From an uncultured bacterium (GTDB lineage: Bacteria; Patescibacteriota; Microgenomatia; UBA8517): DNA of 13,614 bases. Below are positions 1 through 7,605 of this stretch, piece after piece. Made by a program: the position numbers and the translations under genes. The DNA lies in assembly GCA_937928235.1 (NCBI GenBank), contig CALEZE010000017.1, forward strand, positions 1-13,614. Direction: 5' to 3'. Under the pieces are notes generated by a model. That model had not been told where the DNA came from. It was given only the letters and a program-made list of their open reading frames with translations, and did not search any database. Every line of letters begins with the position of its first letter. Position 1 is the first letter of the stretch.

Positions 1-75
1 AGAATTTTTGTTCACGGCATAAGAAAGGGTGCCGAGCCGGTGAAAATCTATGCAAAAGCTTTTTGGGAAGTATGA
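1..75 (+). CDS. 3' end of an unidentified upstream gene (partial)
   Basis: Frame 1 is open from the window edge to a TGA at 73-75 and gives 24 residues beginning RIFVHGIRKGAEPV. The mix of residues looks like real protein, and the end overlaps the next gene by 26 bases, in keeping with the tight packing of this operon. The basic, HGxxxG-containing tail resembles the C-terminal ends of GT2-type glycosyltransferases, and the neighbourhood would fit, but 24 residues are too few to identify the family. The product is therefore left open. Confidence 0.5.
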   Translation, partial: RIFVHGIRKGAEPVKIYAKAFWEV

Positions 76-1429
76 CCTAACAATAAAGGCACTGCTCGCC
101 TCTTTACTACTGGTTGTTCCTTTGTATCCAAAATTCCCTTTCATAAGAGTGCCCGGGACCCATGTGTCGATTCGTTTGGAAGATTTTCTGCTGGCTATTA
201 CTGCCGCTGTTTTATTAATTGAACTACTCCCGCGAGCGCGAGAAGTTTTTAAGCGAAAAATTGAAGGATCTATGCTATTGTTTCTTGCCGTTGGTATGGT
301 GTCTTTGCTTGCGGCTATCTTTATTACAGACACAGCAAGTGCACAGATAGGGTTTTTACATTGGGCAAGGAGGCTTGAATACTTTATTCCATTTTTCTTA
401 GCGATTTCTGCGACCAATAAGGAGAGGAAGCGCATACCCGAATTTGTCTTGAAAGTCTCGTTAATAACTATATTTTTCGTTTTTGTCTATGGCGTAGGCC
501 AAAAACATTTCTCCTGGCCGGTGATAATTACGCAGAACGAAGAATATGCCAAAGGTGTTGCTTTGACCCATGTTCACGGAGGGCATTTAATTTCCACATT
601 TGCTGGCCACTACGACCTCGCCAGTTATCTGGTTTTACTTATGCCAATCCTGGTTTCTGCTTTGTTTTTAGTAAAGGGAAGGGTTTCAAAAAGTATAATT
701 TTTGTTTCTAGCATCTTTGGTTTGTGGCTTCTTGCGAACTCGTTATCAAGAATTTCGGTAGCATCCTATTTGGTAGGGACAACCCTTGCCCTTATTTTTG
801 TTAACAGAGCAAAAGTCGTACCGCTGGTACTTATTGCCAGCTTGACAGTTTTTGGTTTTTCTTCGAGCTTGCTTGATCGGTACATAAGAGTGTTTGAGGT
901 TGCCAGAAAAAATATTGGACAAGTCCAGGTTTTGCCTAAAAATATATATGCCCAAGACTCACAAGACTTTGTTCCCCAGAGACAAAAAAGCGCAACTCCG
1001 ACGCCTGCACCCGTAAATATTTTTGAGGACAGGTCAGCTTCGATCCGCTTAAATGTTGAGTGGCCAAGGGCCATAAGGGCTTTGAGGAAGAACCCTCTTT
1101 TGGGAACGGGCTATTCATCTATTACTCTTGCGACAGATAACGACTATTTGAGGTTGTTGGGAGAAGTCGGTATTTTGGGTGCATTTTCTTTCCTCTTGAT
1201 AATTTCTTGGTTTGGGCGGCTTGCTTTGAAGGCGATGCCATTCGCAAAACACTTCAAAGGTATTGACCTTGCATTTGTGGGTGGCTTTACAGGTGCGTTC
1301 GTTGGAGTGTTACTAAATGCCACTTTTATAGATGTTTTTGAAGCTTCGAAGTTTGCTATTACCTTTTGGTTATTCTTTGGTGTGACAACAGCATTAATAA
1401 GAGGAGCAATAAATGAAAAAAATATTTAA
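50..1429 (+). CDS. O-antigen ligase / Wzy polymerase-like membrane protein
   Basis: A 459-residue multi-pass membrane protein with roughly ten to twelve hydrophobic segments. It probably polymerises lipid-linked glycan repeat units or ligates the finished glycan to an acceptor, on the outer face of the membrane. Visible family features are an N-terminal PLYPKFPF...IRLEDFLLAI stretch (about 25-50), TFAGHYDLASYLVL (183-196), an NSLSR motif (230-234), a long polar loop (about 285-345) with a TPTPAP segment, and the Wzy_C-type block GTGYSS followed by NDYLRLLGEVGILG (352-377). The usual HN before YLQ is DN here. The ATG at 50 is chosen because it begins just before the first membrane helix; no good Shine-Dalgarno precedes it and it probably relies on coupling to the gene ending at 75. 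Polymerase and ligase cannot be told apart from sequence alone. Confidence 0.8.
   Translation: MQKLFGKYDLTIKALLASLLLVVPLYPKFPFIRVPGTHVSIRLEDFLLAITAAVLLIELLPRAREVFKRKIEGSMLLFLAVGMVSLLAAIFITDTASAQIGFLHWARRLEYFIPFFLAISATNKERKRIPEFVLKVSLITIFFVFVYGVGQKHFSWPVIITQNEEYAKGVALTHVHGGHLISTFAGHYDLASYLVLLMPILVSALFLVKGRVSKSIIFVSSIFGLWLLANSLSRISVASYLVGTTLALIFVNRAKVVPLVLIASLTVFGFSSSLLDRYIRVFEVARKNIGQVQVLPKNIYAQDSQDFVPQRQKSATPTPAPVNIFEDRSASIRLNVEWPRAIRALRKNPLLGTGYSSITLATDNDYLRLLGEVGILGAFSFLLIISWFGRLALKAMPFAKHFKGIDLAFVGGFTGAFVGVLLNATFIDVFEASKFAITFWLFFGVTTALIRGAINEKNI
1400..1406 (+). promoter_or_regulatory. Shine-Dalgarno for the GT-C gene
   Basis: AGAGGAG lies six bases before the ATG at 1413 and fixes that start. 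It is the only convincing Shine-Dalgarno sequence I see in the window; the other starts are either coupled to the preceding gene or have a -10-like element close by. Confidence 0.7.
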
Positions 1430-2876
1430 GAAACTTAAAAACATTGCACAAAACGAGTATGTTTTGCTATTGGCTATATTAACTTTGGGTTTCCTCGTTC
1501 GGCTTTACAAGATAGATTCCCCGATTGCCGATTGGCATAGTTGGCGACAGGCCGACACAGCTTCAGTTACGAGGATATATATACAAGAGGGTATCGACCT
1601 TTTGTATCCCAGATACCACGACATTTCAAGCATTCAAACCGGTATATACAACGAAATGGGTTTCCGTTTTGTCGAGTTTCCAATATTTAATGTGATTCAC
1701 GCGCTGGTTGCAACCGGCTTTGACCAACTAACACTAGAAACTTGGGGAAGATTGGTTTCCGTCTTTTCCGCGCTCATTTCGGGTGTTTTTCTTTATCTTA
1801 TTGGCAAGCGGCTGTTGGGCAAATGGGGCGGGCTCCTTTCCGCTTTTTACTTCTTACTCCTGCCTTTCAATATCTATTTTACTAGGGTAATTTTACCCGA
1901 ACCCATGGCCGTGACATTTGGCGTTATTTCACTTTATTTGTTTATGAAATTTATGGACGAAGAAAAGGACGCTGCTCTTTTTCTTTCAGGAGCATTTCTT
2001 GCACTTGCCATGCTTATCAAACCATTCGTGTTCTTCTTTACACTGCCCATGATCTACTTGGTATATAAAAAGCATGGAGGAACCAGTTTGCTCAAAAAAT
2101 TCCAGCCATTTGCAAAACTACTTGTATTTGTAAACATAGCATTTGCTCCTTTTTTCCTTTGGAGAATTTGGATCAACCAGTATCCTTTGGGAATACCGTT
2201 TTTCACCTGGGCCTTTAATGGAGACGGCATTAGGTTCAAGCCGTCCTGGTGGAGATGGATATTCGGAGAAAGGTTGGGCCATTTAATTCTTGGCTCTTGG
2301 GGGTTGGTACCATTTGTTTTTGGAATCCTAGCAGACAAAAAGGATAGAATTGTTAGATGGTTTCTGTTTGGTATGTTTTTGTATGTATCAATTTTTGCGA
2401 CAGCAAGCGTTCGACATGATTATTACCAAACTTTTGTGATTCCAGCAGTTTCCTTGACGCTTGCGTATGGCTCTTTGTATTTGTGGAAGACAAAAGAATT
2501 CGGAAAATGGATTACTAAAATTATTTTGGCAGTGTCTGTGCTGGTTATGTTTATAACCGGAGCATTGCAAGTACGAGAGTTTTATAGAATAAATCATCCT
2601 GAAATATTAATTGCTGGCGAAGCGGTAGACAAAATTGCTCCGAAAGATGCTCTAGTTGTCGCACCCTACAATGGAGATACTGCCTTTTTGTATCAAACAA
2701 AAAGAAGTGGGTGGCCGGTTGTGGACACTTCTTTTGAAAAGCTGATAGAAAGAGGTGCGGACTACTATGTATCTGTTAACTTTGCAGACCCAGATGTAGA
2801 AAAGTTGCGAAACCGTTATGAAGTTGTGGAGGAAACCTCTCAATACATCATTATTGATCTTAACAAGCCTCTATGA
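1413..2876 (+). CDS. GT-C membrane glycosyltransferase (ArnT/PMT_2-like)
   Basis: A 487-residue polytopic protein of the GT-C superfamily, which transfers sugars from polyprenyl-phosphate donors to acceptors outside the membrane. The first helix (17-30) is followed by a loop with DWHSWRQADTA (40-50); the Asp at 40 sits where the catalytic acid of these enzymes lies. EFPIFN (88-93) and LPEP (161-164) are typical PMT_2 positions. About ten helices run to residue 390, with RHDYYQTFVIPA at 334-345, and a soluble tail of about 90 residues (398-487) ends the protein, as in many GT39/GT83-like enzymes. The start overlaps the preceding gene by 17 bases and the stop overlaps the next start (ATGA), so it is coupled on both sides. 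It may decorate the glycan or glycosylate surface protein; donor and acceptor cannot be read from sequence. Confidence 0.8.
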   Translation: MKKIFKKLKNIAQNEYVLLLAILTLGFLVRLYKIDSPIADWHSWRQADTASVTRIYIQEGIDLLYPRYHDISSIQTGIYNEMGFRFVEFPIFNVIHALVATGFDQLTLETWGRLVSVFSALISGVFLYLIGKRLLGKWGGLLSAFYFLLLPFNIYFTRVILPEPMAVTFGVISLYLFMKFMDEEKDAALFLSGAFLALAMLIKPFVFFFTLPMIYLVYKKHGGTSLLKKFQPFAKLLVFVNIAFAPFFLWRIWINQYPLGIPFFTWAFNGDGIRFKPSWWRWIFGERLGHLILGSWGLVPFVFGILADKKDRIVRWFLFGMFLYVSIFATASVRHDYYQTFVIPAVSLTLAYGSLYLWKTKEFGKWITKIILAVSVLVMFITGALQVREFYRINHPEILIAGEAVDKIAPKDALVVAPYNGDTAFLYQTKRSGWPVVDTSFEKLIERGADYYVSVNFADPDVEKLRNRYEVVEETSQYIIIDLNKPL

Positions 2877-4069
2877 AGATACTCCTTCTTGTTCCGTTTT
2901 TGCCAAACAGAGAGATGTCCGGGGGGCAGACTCGCTGGTACAACCTCATTAAACACCTTTCCAAAGACCACGAGATAACACTTTTGTCTTTGATAAAAGA
3001 CGATTGGGAAAAGAAATTTATTCCTGAGCTTGAAAAATTCTGCGATAAGGTGATGGTCTTTAAAAGACCGAAGTCGCCTTGGACTTTGAGGAATCTTTTT
3101 TTGACCGCAATTAGTTTTTATCCACTAGTTGTCATTAGAAACCTCTCGCTAGATGAAAGACGGGCCATTAAAAAAGAGCTGGAAGATGAAGAGTATGACA
3201 TTATTCATGCTGAAACTTTTTATGTCATGCCTCACATTCCAAAAACAAAAACACCCATTGTTTTGGTTGAGCCTACGATTGAGTTTTCTGTTTATAAGCA
3301 CTATGTAGACAATGAAGTGTCTTGGTTCTTAAAACCTATATACATGTTTGACATATTGAAGCTCAGGTTCTGGGAGAAATATTATTGGCGAAGAGCAGAT
3401 AAGGTTATGGCTGTATCAGAGGAGGACAAAAGAGTTATAGAAAGGGAGATAGAAGGGCTAGACGTAGATGTCATTCCAAACGGAATTGATTCTGAATATT
3501 TTGAAAACAAGAAAATAAAAAAGAAAACCCCGCCCAGAATTCTTTATGTAGGTAACTACAAGTGGATGCAGAATATTGAAGCTGTTGACATATTGATTCA
3601 CAAAATCTGGCCGGAAGTTAAGAAGCAAGTTGATAAGGTGAAGCTTTGGATTGTGGGTGTGAATATGCCGGACTCCATTATGCACCTTGCGGATGAGGAC
3701 AAAGACATAGAGGTTACCGAAGCTATTCCGGATGTGAGAGGGGCCTACAAAGGTGCCTCCGTTCTGGTCGCCCCCATCAAAGGGCCGGGTGGAACAAGGC
3801 TCAAGGTGCTTGAGGCGCTTGCATCTGAATTACCAGTTGTTTCCACAAGCGTAGGTGTTGCGGGGTTAGAGATTAAGCCTGGAAAGCACGCTTTGGTTTC
3901 AAACTCAACCGGGGACTTGATCGATTACACCATTAAGGTTTTGAAGGACCCCAAGTTTGCTGCTAAAATAGGTCGGCAAGGCAAGGAGTTTGTTGCCGAC
4001 AACTTTGATTGGAAAGGTATTGCCGGAAAACTCAACTCCATATATAAAGACTTACTAAAAAGTAAATAA
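2873..4069 (+). CDS. GT4 family glycosyltransferase (GT-B fold)
   Basis: A 398-residue retaining glycosyltransferase expected to act on the cytoplasmic face, adding a sugar from a nucleotide donor to the growing lipid-linked glycan. The N-terminal Rossmann half starts MKILLLVPFLP and carries the glycine loop MSGGQTRWYNL (15-25) for acceptor/donor binding. The C-terminal half shows VSEEDKRVI (181-189), IPNGID (201-206), GNYKWMQN (227-234) and the donor-binding block PGGTRLKVLEALASELPVVS (305-324), in which the second Glu of the family motif is E314. The PGGTRLKVLEA type of motif is seen in GT4 enzymes of the PEP-CTERM/EpsH-associated kind rather than the plain EX7E form. It starts inside the stop of the upstream gene (ATGA), so translation is coupled. 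The sugar is unknown. Confidence 0.85.
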   Translation: MKILLLVPFLPNREMSGGQTRWYNLIKHLSKDHEITLLSLIKDDWEKKFIPELEKFCDKVMVFKRPKSPWTLRNLFLTAISFYPLVVIRNLSLDERRAIKKELEDEEYDIIHAETFYVMPHIPKTKTPIVLVEPTIEFSVYKHYVDNEVSWFLKPIYMFDILKLRFWEKYYWRRADKVMAVSEEDKRVIEREIEGLDVDVIPNGIDSEYFENKKIKKKTPPRILYVGNYKWMQNIEAVDILIHKIWPEVKKQVDKVKLWIVGVNMPDSIMHLADEDKDIEVTEAIPDVRGAYKGASVLVAPIKGPGGTRLKVLEALASELPVVSTSVGVAGLEIKPGKHALVSNSTGDLIDYTIKVLKDPKFAAKIGRQGKEFVADNFDWKGIAGKLNSIYKDLLKSK

Positions 4070-4073
4070 CAAA

Positions 4074-4997
4074 ATGGCAGCAAAGAAGAAAAACCCCGAA
4101 TTAAGCGTAATTATCCTTAACTACAACACAAAGGAGCTTTTGGAAGACTGCCTTAATTCAGTAAAAAAACATATGGACGAAGTCCCCATGGAGGTAATTG
4201 TTTCAGACAATGCTTCAACGGACGGAAGCCCCGAAATGATCAAAAAAAAGTTTCCGTGGGTAAAACTACTCGAAGGGCCAAATAACGGTTTTTCCAAAGG
4301 AAACAATAGAGCAAAACCTCATGTTAAAGGCAAGATGGTTCTTTTTCTTAACCCAGATACTGTTGTTCACAAGGGTGTCTTTGAAAAGACCGTTAGATAT
4401 TTGAAAGAACATCCGGATGTAGGTGCCGTCTCTTGTAAATTGGTTTTGCCGGACGGAAGTTTGGACAAAGACACCAGACGCTCCTTTCCAACGCCTTGGG
4501 TTGCATTCACCCACCTGGTTTTGCGAGCAGACAAGTTTTTCCCCAAAACCCGGTTGTTTGGTCAATACTGGTATGGATATATCCCAGAGGATGCAACACA
4601 CGAAGTGGATGCCTTGCAAGGTGCATTCCTCCTCACTTGGAAAAAAATACTGGACAAAGTTGGATGGTTTGATGAAGAGTACTTTTTTGACGGGGAGGAC
4701 TTGGACCTTTCCTACCAGATAAATAAAGCTGGGTACAAACTTATTTACTACCCGGAAGTCAAGGTGGACCACTTGAAAGGTGTTACTAAAGGAAAGGTTA
4801 AAAAATGGAGACACAAGGTGGACCTTAAACAGAGGATGAAACTAAGGATGGCAGGAATGAATTCCATGGAAAGGTTCTACAAAAAGAATCTTTGGGACCG
4901 CTACCCGGTGATTTTTAGCTGGTTTGTGATTGCTGGGATTAGGGTATTTAAGGTCTTTAGGAAACTAACAATAGTCGCTTCTCATTACTTTGGCTGA
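4074..4997 (+). CDS. GT2 family glycosyltransferase (rhamnosyltransferase-like)
   Basis: A 307-residue inverting GT-A enzyme. In order it shows SVIILNYNT (11-19), SDNASTDGS (44-52) for nucleotide binding, NNGFSKGNN (70-78), LNPDT (92-96) as the metal-binding DXD equivalent, VDALQGAFLL (178-187), the acceptor-side GEDLDLSYQI (207-216) and VDHLKG with H233. This arrangement is that of WbbL-like rhamnosyltransferases and related GT2 enzymes. The basic C-terminal tail (about 242-300) with a hydrophobic stretch at 278-290 suggests membrane association. It begins four bases after the previous stop with no clear Shine-Dalgarno. GT2 membership is secure; the transferred sugar is a guess from family resemblance. 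Confidence 0.85.
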   Translation: MAAKKKNPELSVIILNYNTKELLEDCLNSVKKHMDEVPMEVIVSDNASTDGSPEMIKKKFPWVKLLEGPNNGFSKGNNRAKPHVKGKMVLFLNPDTVVHKGVFEKTVRYLKEHPDVGAVSCKLVLPDGSLDKDTRRSFPTPWVAFTHLVLRADKFFPKTRLFGQYWYGYIPEDATHEVDALQGAFLLTWKKILDKVGWFDEEYFFDGEDLDLSYQINKAGYKLIYYPEVKVDHLKGVTKGKVKKWRHKVDLKQRMKLRMAGMNSMERFYKKNLWDRYPVIFSWFVIAGIRVFKVFRKLTIVASHYFG

Positions 4998-5005
4998 AAA
5001 CCTCA

Positions 5006-6130
5006 ATGCGAATATTAATTGACGCACGCTTTTACGGGCTTGAAAATGCTGGTTTAGGTAGATACACAACGAATCTTGTTGAAGAACTGAAAAAGCAGGG
5101 CAAAAAGAATGAATATGTTGTACTTTTGAGAAGCAAGTATTTTAAAAATCTTAAGTTTCCAGAGAACTGGAAAAAGGTAGAGGCAGAAGTAGAACACTAT
5201 TCGTTTGAAGAACAATTAAAGCTCCCAGGTATTATCAAAGCGCAAAAACCTGACCTGGTGCACTTCCCGCATTTTAATGTGCCTGTTTTTTATTTTGGGA
5301 AATATGTAGTGACAATCCACGACATGTTAATGCACAAGTTTAGAGGGACAGATACAACAACACTTGGCCCTCTAATATATTTAGTCAAAAGATTTTTGGG
5401 CTATGACTTGGTTTTTGCTTCCGCTGTTAAGCGCGCCCAAAAAGTAATAGTTCCTACAAAGGCAATACAGAATGAAGTTTCGAAGTTTTATAACAAAGAA
5501 AAAAGAGATGCGGTTGTGACATATGAGGGTGTGGGAAATAATTTCACTAAAGGAACCAGTAAAGATAAGGTTTTAAAAAAATACAAAATTATTGGCGACT
5601 ATTTTGTCTATACAGGAAACGCATATCCACACAAAAATCTTGACAGGTTGATTGATGCACTTGTTCAATTAAATGAAGAGGGGAAGAGCGCGAAACTGTT
5701 TATTGCTTCATCAAGAGACGCTTTTGTCGAAAGGCTTGAAAAATTAATTAAGGAAAAGGGTGCACAAGACTATGTAAAACTGTTAGGTTTCGTCCCAGAT
5801 GAAGAGCTTGCAACGCTATACAAAAATTCTGTGGCTTTTGTTTATCCCTCTCTTTCGGAAGGTTTTGGGTTGCAAGGACTAGAAGCCATGACGGCAGGAA
5901 CTTTGGTTTTGGTCTCTGATATTCCTGTTTTTAAAGAGGTTTATAAAGATAGTTCTGTTTACTTTGACCCGGAGTCTGTGGAATCAATGGTAGAGACCAA
6001 GAAGAAAGCCCTGACTCTTACAGCCAAGAGTCGCAAGGAAATTATTAAGAGCTCTACAAAGTTTGCTAGAAAATATAGCTGGAGCGATATGGCGAAGGAA
6101 ACACTAAAGGTTTACGAGCAAACTGTATGA
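5006..6130 (+). CDS. GT4 family glycosyltransferase (mannosyltransferase-like)
   Basis: A 374-residue GT-B enzyme. LGRYTTNLVEEL (17-28) is the N-terminal glycine loop, HFPHFNVP (86-93) and VTIHDMLMH (102-110) are typical of the O-antigen mannosyltransferase type of GT4, GNAYPHKNLDRLI (204-216) is the hinge/donor motif, and SEGFGLQGLEA with E285 and E293 is a perfect EX7E catalytic motif. It is full length for the family. The start is eight bases after the preceding stop without a Shine-Dalgarno, and its TGA overlaps the HIT gene start (ATGA). A GDP-mannose donor would fit the guanylyltransferase gene further along the locus, but the evidence for mannose is contextual. Confidence 0.85.
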   Translation: MRILIDARFYGLENAGLGRYTTNLVEELKKQGKKNEYVVLLRSKYFKNLKFPENWKKVEAEVEHYSFEEQLKLPGIIKAQKPDLVHFPHFNVPVFYFGKYVVTIHDMLMHKFRGTDTTTLGPLIYLVKRFLGYDLVFASAVKRAQKVIVPTKAIQNEVSKFYNKEKRDAVVTYEGVGNNFTKGTSKDKVLKKYKIIGDYFVYTGNAYPHKNLDRLIDALVQLNEEGKSAKLFIASSRDAFVERLEKLIKEKGAQDYVKLLGFVPDEELATLYKNSVAFVYPSLSEGFGLQGLEAMTAGTLVLVSDIPVFKEVYKDSSVYFDPESVESMVETKKKALTLTAKSRKEIIKSSTKFARKYSWSDMAKETLKVYEQTV

Positions 6131-6447
6131 CGGACGATTTCTACTGCGATGAGGTTTTAAGTGGCAAGACTAAAGTTAAAGTAGTTGAAGAGACAAAGAG
6201 GGTCCTTGCCTATTACCACACAAAGCCATTTTGGCCTGTACACATTGTGGTTTTTCCTAAAGAACACATAGCATCTTTACTTACTATTGACGACCCTTCT
6301 TTGTTGGAAGAGCTTTTTGAGGTAATTAAAAAAGTTGCAGACAAGGTAAATAAAAAAAACGGAAGTTGCAGAGTACTTTCTAATTTAGGTAAATACCAAG
6401 ACTCTAAACACCTTCATTGGCATGTAAGCTCAGGTGAACCTCTCTGA
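6127..6447 (+). CDS. HIT-domain (histidine triad) protein
   Basis: A 106-residue nucleotide-binding protein of the HIT superfamily. The C-terminal triad HLHWHV (His at 95, 97, 99) matches the H-x-H-x-H-x pattern with bulky residues between, so it belongs with the hydrolases (Hint/HinT, Fhit) rather than the GalT branch, whose last His is Gln. The N-terminal half carries the usual VLAYYHTKPFWPVHIVVFPK segment (26-45), and SNLG (85-88) stands where the family has its conserved Asn-Gly. The protein stops six residues or so after the triad, close to the minimum HIT length. Its ATG overlaps the stop of the GT4 gene (ATGA), so it is made with the glycosyltransferases. Known relatives split nucleoside phosphoramidates or dinucleotides; a role in nucleotide-sugar metabolism here is only inference. 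Confidence 0.85.
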   Translation: MTDDFYCDEVLSGKTKVKVVEETKRVLAYYHTKPFWPVHIVVFPKEHIASLLTIDDPSLLEELFEVIKKVADKVNKKNGSCRVLSNLGKYQDSKHLHWHVSSGEPL

Positions 6448-6452
6448 TGGTT

Positions 6453-6458
6453 TATAAT
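6453..6458 (+). promoter_or_regulatory. -10-like element (TATAAT) just before the third GT4 gene
   Basis: A perfect TATAAT ends seven bases before the ATG at 6466, in the 18-base gap after the HIT gene. Transcription would start at or within a base or two of the ATG. The GAGGG at 6460-6464 lies only one base before the ATG, too close to serve as a normal Shine-Dalgarno. No good -35 is seen 16-18 bases upstream. Confidence 0.45.
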
Positions 6459-6465
6459 CGAGGGT

Positions 6466-7566
6466 ATGAAAGTTGCGCTTGTTTACGACAGAGTTAACAA
6501 ATGGGGTGGAGCAGAGAGAGTACTTTTAGCGCTTCATGAAATGTTTCCGGACGCACCCCTTTACGCCGCAGTGTACTCGCCTAAAAATGCGCAATGGGCG
6601 AAAGTCTTCCCAGAAATCCACACTTCTTTTTTACAAAAAATACCTTTTTTAAATACCCGCCACGAGCTTTTGGGAACTTTTATGCCAATTGCTTTTGAGA
6701 CTTTCGATTTTTCGGGTTTCGATTTGGTGATTTCTGTCACAAGTGAAGCAGCAAAAGGAATAATTACAAAGCCGCCAACCAAGCACATTTGTATTTGTCT
6801 TACTCCAACGAGGTACTTGTGGAGTGGGTATGATTATTATTTCAGAAACCCAGTTTTGCGGTTTTTCTCCCGACCAGCTGTGAGGTATCTAAGAAAGTGG
6901 GACAAAATGGCAGCACAAAGGCCAGACAAGATAGTTGCGATTTCAGGGGCTGTTAAAGAAAGAATTGATAAATACTACGGTCGTGAATCAGAAATTATTT
7001 ACCCGCCGGTAGATGCAAACAAGTTCCAAATTGCAAGTTCCAAATCACAAACAAATCACAATTTGCAAAACCACGAATACTACTTACTTGTTTCGAGACT
7101 AGTACCATACAAAAGGGTGGACTTGGCGATTGAGGTGTTTAATGAGTTAAAGACCCCCTTGGTAGTTGTTGGTAGGGGCAGCCAAGCGTGGGAATTAAAA
7201 CTAAAGGCTAAAAAGAATATTAAATTTGTAGGTGCGGTTGGGGAAGAAGAACTAGCAGGTTACTACAAGAACGCAAAGGCGCTTGTCATGCCACAAGAGG
7301 AGGATTTTGGGATAGTGGCAGTTGAAACACAGGCCGCAGGAGCGCCGGTTATTGCTTACGCCAAAGGTGGGGCTAGTGACACCGTTGTAAGTGGGAAGAC
7401 GGGTGTACTTTTCAAAACCCAAAACAAAGAGTCTCTTAAAAACGCAATAAAGAAATTCGAAAAGATGAATTTTGATAAAGAAGAGATCCGAAAAAACGCA
7501 CAAAGATTTAGCAATGAAAATTTTAGAAAAGAACTTAAAAAGGTCATAAATGGTATCGTGAAATGA
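6466..7566 (+). CDS. GT4 family glycosyltransferase
   Basis: A 366-residue GT-B enzyme with GGAERVLLAL (14-23) as the N-terminal glycine loop, VAISGAVKERI (157-167), YPPVD (179-183), SRLVPYKRVDLAIEVF (210-225) and a full EX7E block EDFGIVAVE (E279 and E287). The C-terminal domain is complete. Between the two domains, at residues about 186-203, lies a Ser/Asn/Gln-rich stretch (KFQIASSKSQTNHNLQNH) encoded by low-complexity DNA with repeated TTCCAAAT units, which looks like an insertion into the interdomain linker. It follows the HIT gene by 18 bases and has its own putative promoter. It probably adds one sugar to the same lipid-linked glycan; donor and acceptor are not deducible. Confidence 0.85.
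   Translation: MKVALVYDRVNKWGGAERVLLALHEMFPDAPLYAAVYSPKNAQWAKVFPEIHTSFLQKIPFLNTRHELLGTFMPIAFETFDFSGFDLVISVTSEAAKGIITKPPTKHICICLTPTRYLWSGYDYYFRNPVLRFFSRPAVRYLRKWDKMAAQRPDKIVAISGAVKERIDKYYGRESEIIYPPVDANKFQIASSKSQTNHNLQNHEYYLLVSRLVPYKRVDLAIEVFNELKTPLVVVGRGSQAWELKLKAKKNIKFVGAVGEEELAGYYKNAKALVMPQEEDFGIVAVETQAAGAPVIAYAKGGASDTVVSGKTGVLFKTQNKESLKNAIKKFEKMNFDKEEIRKNAQRFSNENFRKELKKVINGIVK
7021..7072 (+). repeat. Low-complexity TTCCAAAT-type repeat inside a GT4 gene
   Basis: Two TTCCAAAT words (7023-7030, 7038-7045) are followed by two overlapping units around AAATCAC (7042-7048, 7054-7060). CAAATTG (7026-7032) near the start is the reverse complement of CAATTTG (7059-7065) near the end. The stretch keeps the reading frame and codes for a Ser/Asn/Gln/Lys-rich linker unlike the rest of the protein. 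From general familiarity, similar in-frame fillers recur in CPR genomes; here only one instance is visible. Confidence 0.5.
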
Positions 7567-7570
7567 TTTT

Positions 7571-7579
7571 TGATATGAT
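7571..7579 (+). promoter_or_regulatory. Extended -10-like element before the guanylyltransferase gene
   Basis: TGATATGAT matches the extended -10 consensus TGnTATAAT with one mismatch. A start of transcription near 7586 would give a leader of about 20 bases with a weak AGAGA (7596-7600) five bases before the ATG at 7606. No clear -35 is present, which is tolerable for an extended -10. Confidence 0.35.
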
Positions 7580-7605
7580 TTTGGATACAAAAGCTAGAGA
7601 CTAAA

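Noticed and set aside
4266..4814. A 182-codon open frame on the minus strand
   Set aside because: It lies wholly antisense to the GT2 gene, whose motifs are all in place; its product shows no domain and it has no start signal.
6430..6435. -35 boxes matching the -10-like elements
   Set aside because: At none of the sites is there a convincing TTGACA-like hexamer at 16-18 bases, so only the -10 elements are reported.
7021..7072. CRISPR-like or tandem array from the repeated TTCCAAAT words
   Set aside because: The units are short, imperfect and without regular spacers, and they keep the reading frame of a glycosyltransferase.
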